64,000 nt of DNA from the NCBI RefSeq assembly GCF_002813455.1, contig NZ_PHHE01000001.1, positions 2,790,001 through 2,854,000 of the forward strand, given 5' to 3'. Below the pieces are notes generated by a model. The model saw nothing but the letters and a program-made list of their open reading frames with translations, made no database searches and was not told where the DNA came from. Positions 27,485-36,638 of this stretch are shown here, piece by piece. Source of the stretch: Pseudomonas baetica. GTDB lineage: Bacteria; Pseudomonadota; Gammaproteobacteria; Pseudomonadales; Pseudomonadaceae. The translations under genes and the position numbers were made by a program. Positions within the stretch are counted from its first letter, which is position 1. The number at the start of each line of letters is the position of its first letter.

Positions 27485-29225
27485 AAGCGTTTGCGCCCTC
27501 TTTGACCACCAGAATGTCTTCCATGATCAGGTACTGCAGATCAGAGCCGAAGAACATGTTCAGGGCGTCGGTCGGCGAGCAGATCATCGGTTCACCGCGA
27601 CGGTTCAGCGAGGTGTTCAGCGACACGCCGTTGCCGGTGAGGTTTTCCAGGGCCTTCATCATGTCGTAGTAGCGCGGGTTGTATTCGCGCTTGAGCACCT
27701 GGGCACGGGAAGTGCCATCTTCGTGGACGACTTCCGGCACGCGGGTCTTCCACTCTTCAGCCACTTCGAAGGTGAAGGTCATGAACGGCGCCGGGTGATC
27801 GATCTTGATCATCTGTGGCGCAACGGTGTCGAGCATCGACGGGCAGAAAGGCCTCCAGCGCTCGCGGAACTTGATCTGGTGGTTGATGCGGTCAGCTACA
27901 CCGGCCACGCTTGGGCAACCAATGATCGAACGCCCGCCCAGTGCACGCGGACCGAACTCCATGCGCCCCTGGAACCAGGCCACCGGGTTGCCATCGACCA
28001 TGATTTTGGCGATCTGCTCGGGCATGTTGTCGAGCTTGCGCCAGGTCGGTTTGTTCTCGTGACGGGCGCACGCGGCGATCACATCTTCGTTGCTGTAGGA
28101 CGGGCCGAGGTAGACGTGTTCCATCTTCTCGACCGGCACGCCACGGGCGTGGGACACATAGGCTGCGGCGCCAACCGCGGTGCCGGCATCGCCGGAAGCA
28201 GGCTGTACGAACAGTTCCTTGATGTCATCGCGGGCGATGATTTTCTGGTTGAGCTTGACGTTCAACGCACAGCCACCGGCGAAAGCCAGCTTGCCGGTTT
28301 CCTTGAGCACATCGCCCAGGTAGTAGTCGATCATCTGCAACGCCAGTTTCTCGAACAGCGCCTGCATGCTCGCGGCGTAGTGGATGTACGGCTCGTCAGC
28401 GATGTCGCCTTCGCGCTTCGGACCCAGCCACTCGATCAGCTTCGGCGAGAAGTAGAAGCCTTTGCCCTTCTCTTTGTAGCGACGCAGGCCGATCACGTTG
28501 GCGTAGTCGGTATTGATCACCAGCTCGCCGTTCTCGAACGAGGCCAGACGCGAGAAATCGTATTTGCTGGCGTCGCCGTAAGGCGCCATGCCCATGACCT
28601 TGAACTCGCCGTCGAGCATCTCGAAACCAAGGAACTCGGTAATCGCGCCATACAGGCCGCCGAGAGAATCCGGATCGAAGAATTCCTTGATCTTGTGGAT
28701 CTTGCCGTTCTCGCCATAACCAAAGAAGGTCGTGGCGTATTCGCCCTTGCCATCGATGCCGAGAATCGCGGTTTTCTCTTTGAAACCCGAGCAGTGGTAG
28801 GCGCTGGAGGCGTGAGCCAAGTGGTGTTCGACCGGCTCGATCTTGATCTTCTTCGGATCGAAACCCAGTTGCTCCAGGCACCAGACGATCTTGTTGCGAT
28901 AGCGCTTGTAGCGACGGTTGCCCATCAGGATCGCATCGAGTGCGCGGTCCGGGGCGTACCAGTAGCGCTTGGCGTAGTGCCAGCGGGCCTTGCCGAACAG
29001 GCTGATCGGGGCGAACGGAATCGCCACCACGTCAACGTCGGACGGCTTGATGCCAGCCTGTTCGAGGCAGAACTTCGCCGATTCGTAGGGCATGCGGTTC
29101 TTTGCATGCTTATCGCGGACGAAGCGCTCTTCTTCAGCCGCCGCCACCAGCTTGCCGTCGATGTACAACGCGGCTGAAGGGTCATGGCTAAGGGCGCCGG
29201 ACAGGCCAAGAATCGTCAATGCCAC
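27468..29225 (-). CDS. Carbamoyltransferase, LPS core heptose decoration (WapO-like)
   Basis: A 585-aa O-carbamoyltransferase of the NodU/CmcH/TobZ family with Kae1-like fold. N-terminal ILGLSGALSHDPSAALYIDG, the metal-binding VEHHLAHASSAYH (residues about 135-147), ILGIDGKGEY, GGCALNVKLN and the C-terminal GPRALGGRSI and FRPFCPS-like block (ERWRPFCPSML). It makes carbamoyl-adenylate and passes the group to a hydroxyl; the homologue PA5005 is linked to 7-O-carbamoylation of core heptose. The start is GTG at 29223-29225. Probably the first gene of the wapO-wapH-mig14-dnpA-ssg-wapR run. Confidence 0.9.
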   Translation of the reverse strand: MALTILGLSGALSHDPSAALYIDGKLVAAAEEERFVRDKHAKNRMPYESAKFCLEQAGIKPSDVDVVAIPFAPISLFGKARWHYAKRYWYAPDRALDAILMGNRRYKRYRNKIVWCLEQLGFDPKKIKIEPVEHHLAHASSAYHCSGFKEKTAILGIDGKGEYATTFFGYGENGKIHKIKEFFDPDSLGGLYGAITEFLGFEMLDGEFKVMGMAPYGDASKYDFSRLASFENGELVINTDYANVIGLRRYKEKGKGFYFSPKLIEWLGPKREGDIADEPYIHYAASMQALFEKLALQMIDYYLGDVLKETGKLAFAGGCALNVKLNQKIIARDDIKELFVQPASGDAGTAVGAAAYVSHARGVPVEKMEHVYLGPSYSNEDVIAACARHENKPTWRKLDNMPEQIAKIMVDGNPVAWFQGRMEFGPRALGGRSIIGCPSVAGVADRINHQIKFRERWRPFCPSMLDTVAPQMIKIDHPAPFMTFTFEVAEEWKTRVPEVVHEDGTSRAQVLKREYNPRYYDMMKALENLTGNGVSLNTSLNRRGEPMICSPTDALNMFFGSDLQYLIMEDILVVKEGANAYDSLG

Positions 29226-29451
29226 AGGGGTCTAGCCTCTTTAGTCTGCATGCAGGCGCGATGCGCCTTGAAAATTGATGTGCCCTCGCACCGGGCGAGA
29301 GACAGCTAAAGGGCGGGATTATAGCGTAAAAGCGCCGACAAGCCTCTAGCGGAACTGGCGGGCCTTCGCGTTGACACTCCCGAGCCTCCCAACATAGACT
29401 CCCGTGCAAATGGACTGGGGGATCCCGGTCGGCGCTAATGCCTCGGTGAGA
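29226..29451. other. Intergenic region upstream of the carbamoyltransferase gene
   Basis: About 225 bp without a gene. It should hold the promoter of the minus-strand carbamoyltransferase run. A short hairpin CGGTGAGATCACCG lies at its right border, partly inside the dead DUF3800 reading frame. Confidence 0.4.
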
Positions 29452-30184
29452 TCACCGGGGCTTTTCGCTTTCTGGGGGAGGGAAAACCTTCAACCCCCAA
29501 TTCTCGAAACCTTCTCCAGCGTTGTTCCGCCGCCCACCGCTGCAGTAGAACTTGCGCTTGAGCACATCGAACGCGCGATTTTCCTGACCGGCCCTCAAAA
29601 ATGGATCTCGCAACAAGATCAGCCAGCTGCAATCCGGTCGAGTTCACTTGTTTTGTCGCGAAGACGATGTCAAATGGCAGTCGAATTCCCAATCGATTTG
29701 CACCACCGCACACTCTGCGGAATTCCAGCTCAAGCTCGTTATCTTCGCGCTTGCCTCGCCGCTCGAAAATCACATGCGTTAATGCTTTTTGTTGATGCTT
29801 TTCCTGCAAAAACTCATGCAGCGTTTCCAGACAGAAGCCGAGAGCCAGGTGATAGGGGTTGTCAGCAGATGCCTGCTTTTCACGCAGCAAGGCCTTGTCG
29901 ATGACGCAGCTGATCAGGACGAAATTGCTGGCCTCGATAATGCCGGTCAACTCGTCAGGAAAGGCCTGCTTGTGTGCTCTTGAAGTGAATAGACTGGAGA
30001 ATGCTCCTTTTTCTTTTCGGATCTCGAGCTCATGCAGCCCGATCAGATCGTGCCCCATATGGTTGAACTTGAATTTCTGGACGGCCGGATACAAGAGCAC
30101 CGCCGCTTCAACAATCGCTCGCGACTCGCTCTGACTTTCAAACAAAGAAAACTGCAAAACAATTACCCGCGATCCGATCGCCAA
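29452..30184 (-). pseudogene. DUF3800 family gene, 5'-truncated and frameshifted
   Basis: The frame from 30184 resembles DUF3800 proteins (QKFKFNHMGHDLIGLHELEIRK; LQLADLVAR near the C-terminus), but the N-terminal YVDESG block with the presumed catalytic Asp is missing: the match starts right at the end of the upstream lipoprotein gene. After ADLVAR the open frame runs into unrelated sequence. Skipping one base at about 29605 restores a typical ending (AGQENRAFDVLKRKF, then NWGLKVFPPPES) that stops at 29452. The only start is a TTG without a ribosome site. DUF3800 proteins are nuclease-like and often mobile. Called a pseudogene with good support. Confidence 0.82.
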
Positions 30185-30498
30185 TAGATACCGATATTGC
30201 CATCCACGAGCTGTTGATAAATCGTGTAGGGCAGCGCCACGGTGTCGAACATACCGGACAACGGCAGGTCCAGCAGCACGAACGGCACCAGAAACCCCGT
30301 TGGGTCGGGTGGCGCGTTCAGGACGCAGAAGTCGTAGGCCAAACCACTGTAGATCCGCGGAATGGATTGGCAGTAGGTTTTTTGTTTGCGCAGATCGCGG
30401 GCGGCGTCAGCGTCGTCCTGCAACAGGGTCAATACGCTGCCGCAACCTGATAAAACCCAGGAAAAAACGCCCAGCGTCACAGCCTTTTTAATCGTCAA
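30163..30498 (-). CDS. YceK/YidQ family small lipoprotein
   Basis: A 111-aa lipoprotein. The signal peptide ends in the lipobox LSGC (Cys19). The mature part has TYCQSIPRIYSGLAYDFCVLNAP and a hydrophobic stretch VPFVLLDLPLSGMFDTVALPYTIYQ, as in the YceK/YidQ family of unknown function. The best start is TTG at 30496-30498, six bases after a strong GGAGGG; the upstream ATG at 30552 would destroy the signal peptide. Its stop lies at the breakpoint of the truncated DUF3800 gene. Confidence 0.8.
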   Translation of the reverse strand: MTIKKAVTLGVFSWVLSGCGSVLTLLQDDADAARDLRKQKTYCQSIPRIYSGLAYDFCVLNAPPDPTGFLVPFVLLDLPLSGMFDTVALPYTIYQQLVDGNIGIYWRSDRG

Positions 30499-30639
30499 GA
30501 GGTGCCCTCCGAAGTGGTCAGGGCAAACTAGCATCGGGGCTGGAGCGGGCACAGTTCATGGCTTCTGTAGAAGCTGTAGGAGAAGTCAGTGGAGTTTGTC
30601 CACCGTTTCTCCCGGAGGGATGTGCAGTGTTTGAGCGGG

Positions 30640-30712
30640 CCTCATTGCCAGCAGACTGGCTCCTACAGGGGAATGCATTTCCAATGTGGGAGTCAGCCTG
30701 CTGGCGAATGGA
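30640..30712. repeat. REP variant inverted pair
   Basis: TGCCAGCAGACTGGCTCCTACA and TGTGGGAGTCAGCCTGCTGGCGAAT form an inverted pair of a different REP subtype (CTGGCGA rather than CTCGCGA), between the small lipoprotein gene and the 3' end of the tandem-kinase gene. Confidence 0.8.
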
Positions 30713-30713
30713 T

Positions 30714-32165
30714 TCAGGCAGCGCTGGAAATGTCTTTGGGCAACCGCTGATCAATCACTCGATGCAACGCGCTGCTCTCGGGCCAGTTGCGCATGAACCG
30801 CGCTCGATCCCGAGCGTAGGCCGGTGCGAAACTTGCGACAGAACCATGCTGACACATCGAATCCAGATCGATCAGCGCCCAGCGATCCTCGTGCCAGAAC
30901 AGGTTATGACCCTTGAAGTCGCCATGACTGATGCGCTCGGCAATCAATCGTGCGAACAATTGATCCAGCGCCTGCAACTCGGCTTCCGGCGCCGCGCCGC
31001 TTTCGACGTACGGAGCAAAGCGCTCGATGATGTCCGGCCCCGGTAGAAACTCAGTGACCAGGTAGGCACGGCTGCGCAGCCACAAAAAGCGCTCTTCCCG
31101 CACTGCCAGCGGTTTGGGTGTAGCAATGCCGAGGAACGCCAGACGATTGCCTTCGCGCCACGAATGCCACGCGCGGCTTGGGCGCCAGAAACGCTTGAGC
31201 CAGTGGGCGAAGCCTTTGATGTTGTAGCGTTTGATCACCAATTGCCGCCCGGCCACATCCACCTTGCCGACACTGGCCGCACCGCCAGTCTTGTACAGAT
31301 GCCCCTGATCCAGCAGCGCATCCGCCTGCTCCAGCACCGGCAGCATCGCCGCTTCTTCCTCGCGGCGAATCGCCCGCAGACCAAACGCCCCGCGCTGTAC
31401 GCTAAACAGCGTGCATTCACGACCAACCTTGATCAGGTAGTCCCTGAGGCGCCAGGCGCGCACCTTGTCGATCTGCTTCTGCAAGGCTTCCAGTGGCAAC
31501 GCATGTTCGGCGTTGCTCAGCAGGTAATACACCAGCAATTCTTCGGTGAACGGCTCCAGTGACTTGGGTAACTGGGCAAAAAACACCCCGAGGTTCTCCA
31601 ACACTTTTTGCCGCGACAACGGCTGACCGGCCGTTTCCACACAGATTCCGGCGCCGTCGATCAAGTACAGCTGACCGTCGTGACGCAGCAAGTTATCGAG
31701 ATGCAGGTCTTCCTGCCACAGGCCTTTGCCGTGCAAATGGCCAATCGCGCCGAGCGCCTCGGCCAGCACCGTCGATTGTTCATCCGCCAGCACTGGCAGC
31801 GATTCCACTTGTTGCCAGGCATCACCCAGGCTTTGGGCATCTTCGAGCAATTCGAACAGCAGCCATCCGCCCTCGCCGTCCTGCAACCCATCGGCCAGTA
31901 GCAGCGGCGTGGTCAGGCCTTGGGCGGCGAGCAGTTTGACGCCGGCAAGCTCGCGCTGAAAATGTCGCGCGGCCTTGCTACCGACCAGCAATTTAGCCAG
32001 TACCGGCCGGCCACGCCAGACGCCGGCGCCGACGTAGCGCTGACCCGGCAACACCCGCAGCAGACTCAGTAATTGCAAGTCTGCGGGGCCCGCCGCATCC
32101 GCCAGAGCAACTGTCAGCGGCAGACTCGGTGTACGTCCGGCGTTTTTCAGGTCGGACAACTGCAT
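30714..32165 (-). CDS. Tandem kinase-like protein of the LPS core cluster (PA5006-like)
   Basis: A 483-aa protein with two kinase-like halves. The first has LWQEDLHLDNLLRHDGQLYLIDGAG (residues about 160-185; QED in place of HxD), the second ISHGDFKGHNLFWHEDRWALIDLDSM (about 417-442; canonical HGD and LID). Such RIO/APH-like kinases are thought to phosphorylate LPS core heptoses. The start is ATG 32163-32165, overlapping the upstream stop as TGATG; a start at 32213 would lie within the previous gene. Neighbours are three more kinase genes and waaG/waaC/waaF. The substrate is unproven. Confidence 0.82.
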   Translation of the reverse strand: MQLSDLKNAGRTPSLPLTVALADAAGPADLQLLSLLRVLPGQRYVGAGVWRGRPVLAKLLVGSKAARHFQRELAGVKLLAAQGLTTPLLLADGLQDGEGGWLLFELLEDAQSLGDAWQQVESLPVLADEQSTVLAEALGAIGHLHGKGLWQEDLHLDNLLRHDGQLYLIDGAGICVETAGQPLSRQKVLENLGVFFAQLPKSLEPFTEELLVYYLLSNAEHALPLEALQKQIDKVRAWRLRDYLIKVGRECTLFSVQRGAFGLRAIRREEEAAMLPVLEQADALLDQGHLYKTGGAASVGKVDVAGRQLVIKRYNIKGFAHWLKRFWRPSRAWHSWREGNRLAFLGIATPKPLAVREERFLWLRSRAYLVTEFLPGPDIIERFAPYVESGAAPEAELQALDQLFARLIAERISHGDFKGHNLFWHEDRWALIDLDSMCQHGSVASFAPAYARDRARFMRNWPESSALHRVIDQRLPKDISSAA

Positions 32166-32917
32166 CAGCGGGTCTCCTTGCGACTGCGCCGTACCGTCAG
32201 GCGCGTGACCCAACTGTCGACCAGCGAACTGTCTGTCGATTGATCGAGATACGCCGCCAGCAACTCACGCAGTTGCGCCTCGCTCCATTGCGGCGCACGG
32301 CGCAGCAACGGCTCCAGATCCTTGACCCGATCACGCAGGCCAAACAGCAAAGGCCGGGTCTTTTCCAGGTCGATCAACTGCGCCTGATAGCCGTCGCCAT
32401 CAGCCTGCAGAAAAATGTGTTTGGGGTAGAAGCAGCCGTGCACCTGGCGCACACCGTGCAGGCGGCGCGCCAGGTGCCCGCAGGCTTTGAGAATCGCCGA
32501 CTGCTGCCCGGCACTCAACTGGGACCAGCGCTGCAACAGCGAGTCGAGATCATCCCAACCATCGAGCGCGCGAGTCAGCAGAATCGCGTGGACCTCGCCC
32601 TTGACCTTGCGCTCACCGAAAAACGCCGCTTGCAGCGCTGGAATGCCGAGTTTGTTGTAGCGACTGATATTGCGGAATTCGCGGGCAAAACTCGGTTCGC
32701 CGAACGGCGCGTGCAGGGTGCGGGTCAGGTAGTTGCTCTGGCGCTTGAGGTAATAGCCGTGCCCCTCCAGCTCCAGGCGAAACACGCTACTCCAGCCGCC
32801 GCCGTCGGTGTTCGGTTCATCCACCGCTTCGAGCTGTTTGGCCCACAACGCGTCGAAGGTGCCGAGGCCGTGGCGTTCGAGCAGCGCACGGTCTACAGCG
32901 GCCAGAAAATCAGTCAT
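32165..32917 (-). CDS. InaA/LPS-kinase family protein
   Basis: A 250-aa protein of the lipopolysaccharide kinase (Kdo/WaaP) family, InaA branch. A conserved Lys is in YYLKRQ (Lys58), and the expected catalytic loop reads VHGCFYPKHIF with Cys162 where WaaP has Asp; LIDLEKTR (Asp183) follows. It corresponds in position to PA5007. Loss of the loop Asp is shared, as far as I recall, by InaA proteins, so activity may differ from WaaP. Coupled at both ends by overlaps (4 bp upstream, TGATG downstream). Confidence 0.82.
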   Translation of the reverse strand: MTDFLAAVDRALLERHGLGTFDALWAKQLEAVDEPNTDGGGWSSVFRLELEGHGYYLKRQSNYLTRTLHAPFGEPSFAREFRNISRYNKLGIPALQAAFFGERKVKGEVHAILLTRALDGWDDLDSLLQRWSQLSAGQQSAILKACGHLARRLHGVRQVHGCFYPKHIFLQADGDGYQAQLIDLEKTRPLLFGLRDRVKDLEPLLRRAPQWSEAQLRELLAAYLDQSTDSSLVDSWVTRLTVRRSRKETR

Positions 32918-33648
32918 TCGCGTCCCTCGAAAAATCTCACCACGTGGCGAATGCGTTTTTTGTCGGCAGCATTGAGCCGGTCACGCCCGCGGTATTGCAG
33001 GTAGAAGCGCAGACGCTGGGTGTTCGACAGGTGATATTTGGCAACCTTGTCGAGACACGCCAGATCCTTGGTGATCCGGTACTTGAGCCAAAAGCCGCGC
33101 CAGAAATCGCCGTTCGGGCAGTCGATCAGAAACAGCTGCGCCTGATCGTCGATCAGCAGGTTGCGCCACTTCAAATCGTTATGAGTGAAGCGATGATCGT
33201 GCATGGTCCGCGTATAGCCGGCCAGTTGGCGGCTGATACCGTCGACCCAGGCGCGATCCTTGAGTTTGGGATCATTGCGTTCGGCCAGTGCCGAGAGGTC
33301 TTCGGTGCGCGGCAGTTCACGCGTAATCATTGCGCCACGGGCATAGGCCGCTCCGCGTCGCTCCAACCCCCAGGCCACCACCTCGGCAGTGGGAATGCCC
33401 CACTTGGCGAAGCGCTTGAGGTTCTGCCACTCCATCTTCACCCGTGGCTTGCCGAGGTAACGGCGCAAGCCTTTACCGGCGCCGACATAGCGCTTGACGT
33501 AATAGTTGACGCCGTTGCGCTGCACGCGAATGACCTCGGACAGCGGGTCGCGGGTCAGGCGCTCGCCTTGCAGTGCAAATACCGCTTCCAGGCTGCCGAA
33601 GTCTTCGGCCAGATCGCTGTATTGCGGCTCAAGAGTCCAACCCGCCAT
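32914..33648 (-). CDS. LPS core heptose kinase-like protein (PA5008-like)
   Basis: A 244-aa kinase of the WaaP/Kdo-kinase superfamily: YYVKRYVG (Lys52), MEWQNLKRFAKWGIPTAEVVAWG, then a canonical catalytic loop RFTHNDLKWRNLLI (Asp158) and LIDCPNGD (Asp of the DFG equivalent). It probably phosphorylates a core sugar in the cytoplasm during assembly. It overlaps waaP by one base (TGATG) and the InaA-type gene by 4 bp, so the kinases are co-translated. The exact position phosphorylated is unknown. Confidence 0.83.
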   Translation of the reverse strand: MAGWTLEPQYSDLAEDFGSLEAVFALQGERLTRDPLSEVIRVQRNGVNYYVKRYVGAGKGLRRYLGKPRVKMEWQNLKRFAKWGIPTAEVVAWGLERRGAAYARGAMITRELPRTEDLSALAERNDPKLKDRAWVDGISRQLAGYTRTMHDHRFTHNDLKWRNLLIDDQAQLFLIDCPNGDFWRGFWLKYRITKDLACLDKVAKYHLSNTQRLRFYLQYRGRDRLNAADKKRIRHVVRFFEGRE

Positions 33649-34454
33649 CAGAGCGCATCCCCGTATCGCTGTTTACGCGCGTAGAGTTTGTTGGCCTTGC
33701 CTTCCAGCCAGTTCAGCAGTGGCGCTTCTTCAGCCAGGATCTGGCGCAGCGGTTGCTGGAAATAGCCTTTGAGAAAACGCAGTTTGTCGCGACGGGTCAG
33801 GCCGATGTCCAGCGCCGAAAAATACAGGGCCGCCAGATCCTTGTTGCGCCAGCGCCGGGTGATCTTTGCGCGGGTCTGAGCACGGTGCAGGTCGATCACC
33901 GAGAGTTTGAAATCACCCGCTGTCACCGGTTTGTCGGTGTGCAGCAGGAAGTGACAGATGTAGCAGTCGCGGTGGTTGACGCCGGCGCGATGCATCATGC
34001 CGGTCATCCGCGCCACTTCAGCGATCAACGCACGCTTGAGCTTTGGCTCGGGCGGCTGCTTGATCCAGTCAATGCTGAAGTCTTCGAGGCTGATCGTCGG
34101 CGCCAGCTCTTCAGTGACGATGAACGAGTGCTGATCGGCCGGGTTGCTACCCTTCTCGCCATACGCGACGGCAGTCATGGTCGGCACACCGACTTCCTGC
34201 AAACGCTGGATAGCCTGCCACTCCTGACCCGCACCGAGCACCGGCAGCTTGGCGGTGAGCAGGTTCTTGAAAATTTCGCCCCAGCCGATGCCACGGTGAA
34301 TCTTGACGAAGAAACCGTTGCCGTCGACTTCCGTGCGCAATGTCCGGCGGGCTTCCAGCTCGCGGTAAACCTCGCCCTGCAAGCCCTCGACTTCGGCGAA
34401 CGGGTCGCGTCCGGCCCAGAGGCTCTTGAACGGTTCAGCCAGCATCAACTTCAT
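33648..34454 (-). CDS. waaP: LPS core heptose I kinase
   Basis: WaaP (RfaP) phosphorylates heptose I of the inner core, a modification needed for outer-membrane stability and, in P. aeruginosa, for viability. 268 aa, the usual length. Motifs: FFVKIHRGIGWGEIFKN (Lys51), ISLEDF, the catalytic loop VNHRDCYICHFL (Asp163), and LSVIDLHRAQ. The ATG at 34452-34454 directly abuts the waaG stop. Followed by three further kinase-like genes. Confidence 0.95.
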   Translation of the reverse strand: MKLMLAEPFKSLWAGRDPFAEVEGLQGEVYRELEARRTLRTEVDGNGFFVKIHRGIGWGEIFKNLLTAKLPVLGAGQEWQAIQRLQEVGVPTMTAVAYGEKGSNPADQHSFIVTEELAPTISLEDFSIDWIKQPPEPKLKRALIAEVARMTGMMHRAGVNHRDCYICHFLLHTDKPVTAGDFKLSVIDLHRAQTRAKITRRWRNKDLAALYFSALDIGLTRRDKLRFLKGYFQQPLRQILAEEAPLLNWLEGKANKLYARKQRYGDAL

Positions 34455-35576
34455 TTAAGCGTGCTCCGCCAGAATCACATCCGCCGCGTGCTGCGGCATG
34501 CTGTAGAGGTCGGCCGTCTCAGCGAAGGCCAGACCGTTGCGGCTCCAGGCCGCGCGTGCAGCGTCGTCGCTCAACATATCGGTCAGGTACTGCGTCAGTT
34601 GCGTCTGATCGAACGGCTCGTCCAGCACTCGCCCGGCATCCGCCTCGGCAATGTAATGGGCGTAGCCGCAGACCGCGCTGACCAGCACCGGCAAACCGGC
34701 GACCAGCGCTTCAAGCAGCACCGTGCCGGTGTTTTCGTTGTAGGCCGGGTGAATCAACAGATCGGCACCGAGCAGGAACCGCGGGATATCGCTACGACCC
34801 TTGAGGAACGTCACGTTGTCACCGAGCCCCAAAGTGGCGCTCTGCATCTGGAACAATTTGGGGTCATCCTGGCCGATTACAAACAGCCGGGTGCGTTTCT
34901 TCAGTTCGGCGGGCAACGCTGCCAAGGCTTTGAGGCTGCGATCGACGCCTTTGGTCTTGAACCCGGAGCCGATCTGTACCAGCAGCAGGTCGTCGTCCTT
35001 GAGGTTGAATTCGGCGCGGAAGCCGGCGCGAATCTCGTCGGCATCCGCCGGCCGGCGGCGATCCTGGGCAATGCCCGGCGGCAGCAGGTGGAAGCGCTCA
35101 AGCGGGGTGTCGTAATGCTTGATGAACAGCGGCTGCTGCACTTCGGAAATCATCAGCACTTCGGTTTTCGCGTCTTTGGCGAACACCGCGCGCTCGTATT
35201 CGGCGAAGTGGCGATAGCGGCCCCAGCGGCGGTACAGCGAATTGCGCAGGTTCTGCGCCTTGTCTTCGAAGCAGCCGTCGGCGGCGTAATAGACGTCCAG
35301 ACCCGGCATCTTGTTGAAGCCGATCAGGCGGTCCACCGGGCGCCTGGCCAGATCCGCTTCCATCCACGCACTGAGTTTTTCGTTGCGACGGTGATTGAAG
35401 AATGCCTTGACCGGCGCCACTAACACTTCGAAACCGGGCGGCACGTCGCCTTCCCAGATCAACGTGTAGACGCGGATCTGGTGGCCGCGCTTCTGGCATT
35501 CGAGGGCGATGCGCATGAAGTCGCGCTGCAAACCACCAAACGGGAAATATTTGTACAGGACAAAAGCCAATTGCAT
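34455..35576 (-). CDS. waaG: LPS core glycosyltransferase WaaG
   Basis: A 373-aa GT4 glycosyltransferase adding the first hexose to heptose II (glucose in enterics, galactosamine in P. aeruginosa). N-terminal YKYFPFGGLQRDFMRIA, DVYYAADGCFEDKA, then the donor domain LLLVQIGSGFKTKGVDRSLKAL and HPAYNENTGTVLLEALVAGLPVL (E-X7-E). Peripheral inner-membrane enzyme. Its first base overlaps the waaC stop region, and waaP follows without a gap. Confidence 0.94.
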   Translation of the reverse strand: MQLAFVLYKYFPFGGLQRDFMRIALECQKRGHQIRVYTLIWEGDVPPGFEVLVAPVKAFFNHRRNEKLSAWMEADLARRPVDRLIGFNKMPGLDVYYAADGCFEDKAQNLRNSLYRRWGRYRHFAEYERAVFAKDAKTEVLMISEVQQPLFIKHYDTPLERFHLLPPGIAQDRRRPADADEIRAGFRAEFNLKDDDLLLVQIGSGFKTKGVDRSLKALAALPAELKKRTRLFVIGQDDPKLFQMQSATLGLGDNVTFLKGRSDIPRFLLGADLLIHPAYNENTGTVLLEALVAGLPVLVSAVCGYAHYIAEADAGRVLDEPFDQTQLTQYLTDMLSDDAARAAWSRNGLAFAETADLYSMPQHAADVILAEHA

Positions 35577-36637
35577 CAGCGCAGCTCCTCAGCCATTAAC
35601 AACGTGCTCAGTCGGCTGGCGACACGCTCGGGATTCAGACGCGTGAAGCACAGAGGCTGCTCGCGTTTCAGGTCAAACTGACGGGCATCCTGCGCGGTCG
35701 GTTGATAGGTACATTTCTTTTGCAGGCACGGCGCGCACGGGAAATCGCTGCCCAGGTGAATCTGCAGTTTGCCGTAGGCGCCGGTCAGGCCCGGATTGGT
35801 CGGACCGAACAACGAAATCGTCGGCACGTCCAGCGCTGCCGCAAGGTGGCCCAGACCGGTGTCCACCGCCACGCAGGCCTGAGCCCCGGCCAGCACCTTG
35901 CCGACACCGGCCAGATTCAGTTTCGGCAGCACTTCAGCGTGTTTGAAGCCGGCGGCGATGCGTTCGGCGCGGGCCTTCTCCAGCGGGTTGCCCCACGGCA
36001 GTTTCACGCCGACGCCGAGGTAACCAACCCGCTCGGTCAGCTCGCGCCAGTAGGCTTCGGGCCAGTGCTTGGTGTCCCACGTGGTGCCGTGGAGGAACAC
36101 CACGAAAGCGTTTTTGCGCGGCAATTCGACCAGACGTTCGACGTTGAGGCCGTAGTCGCCCAGGCCTTTTGGCAAGTCGTAACCCAGAGCAATGGCGAAC
36201 AACTGACGCACGCGTTCAACCGCGTGCTGGCCACGGGCCACGGCCAATTTACGATCGTAGAAACGCGAAGCCATCGGCTCACGGGCCGAGCCTTTATCGA
36301 GGCCGGCCACCGGCGCTTTGACGTAACGGGTCAGCCAGGCACTTTTCAGCAAGCCTTGGGCGTCGATCACCAAGTCGTATTTGTTGGCCCGCACGCTTTG
36401 TTTAAAGCGCTTCCACTCGCCGCTGGTGATGGTTTTCCAGAGGTTTTTGCGCCAGCGACGGATCGCCACCGGAATCACTTTGTCGACGGCCGGGTGCCAG
36501 GTTGGAATCTCGGCGAAGCCTTCTTCCACCACCCAGTCGAACTTGATCCCGGGGATCGCCCGGGCCACGTCGGTCAGCGCCGGCAACGCGTGAATCACGT
36601 CGCCCAGCGACGAAGTCTTGATCAGCAGTACCCGCAA
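35576..36637 (-). CDS. waaC: LPS heptosyltransferase I
   Basis: WaaC transfers the first L-glycero-D-manno-heptose from ADP-heptose to Kdo. 353 aa, GT9 family. N-terminal RVLLIKTSSLGDVIHALPALTDVA is the standard WaaC start; later VDTGLGHLAAALDVPTISLFGPTNPGLTGAYG holds the donor site. The start codon is TTG (36635-36637), one base after the waaF stop, with GAGG about 10 nt upstream inside the end of waaF. It uses the product of hldE encoded elsewhere in this window. Confidence 0.95.
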   Translation of the reverse strand: MRVLLIKTSSLGDVIHALPALTDVARAIPGIKFDWVVEEGFAEIPTWHPAVDKVIPVAIRRWRKNLWKTITSGEWKRFKQSVRANKYDLVIDAQGLLKSAWLTRYVKAPVAGLDKGSAREPMASRFYDRKLAVARGQHAVERVRQLFAIALGYDLPKGLGDYGLNVERLVELPRKNAFVVFLHGTTWDTKHWPEAYWRELTERVGYLGVGVKLPWGNPLEKARAERIAAGFKHAEVLPKLNLAGVGKVLAGAQACVAVDTGLGHLAAALDVPTISLFGPTNPGLTGAYGKLQIHLGSDFPCAPCLQKKCTYQPTAQDARQFDLKREQPLCFTRLNPERVASRLSTLLMAEELR

Positions 36638-36638
36638 C

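Noticed and set aside
29435..30184. Calling the DUF3800 frame an intact 249-aa gene
   Set aside because: The family N-terminus is missing and the last ~50 residues are out of frame relative to the conserved tail, so a pseudogene is the better reading.
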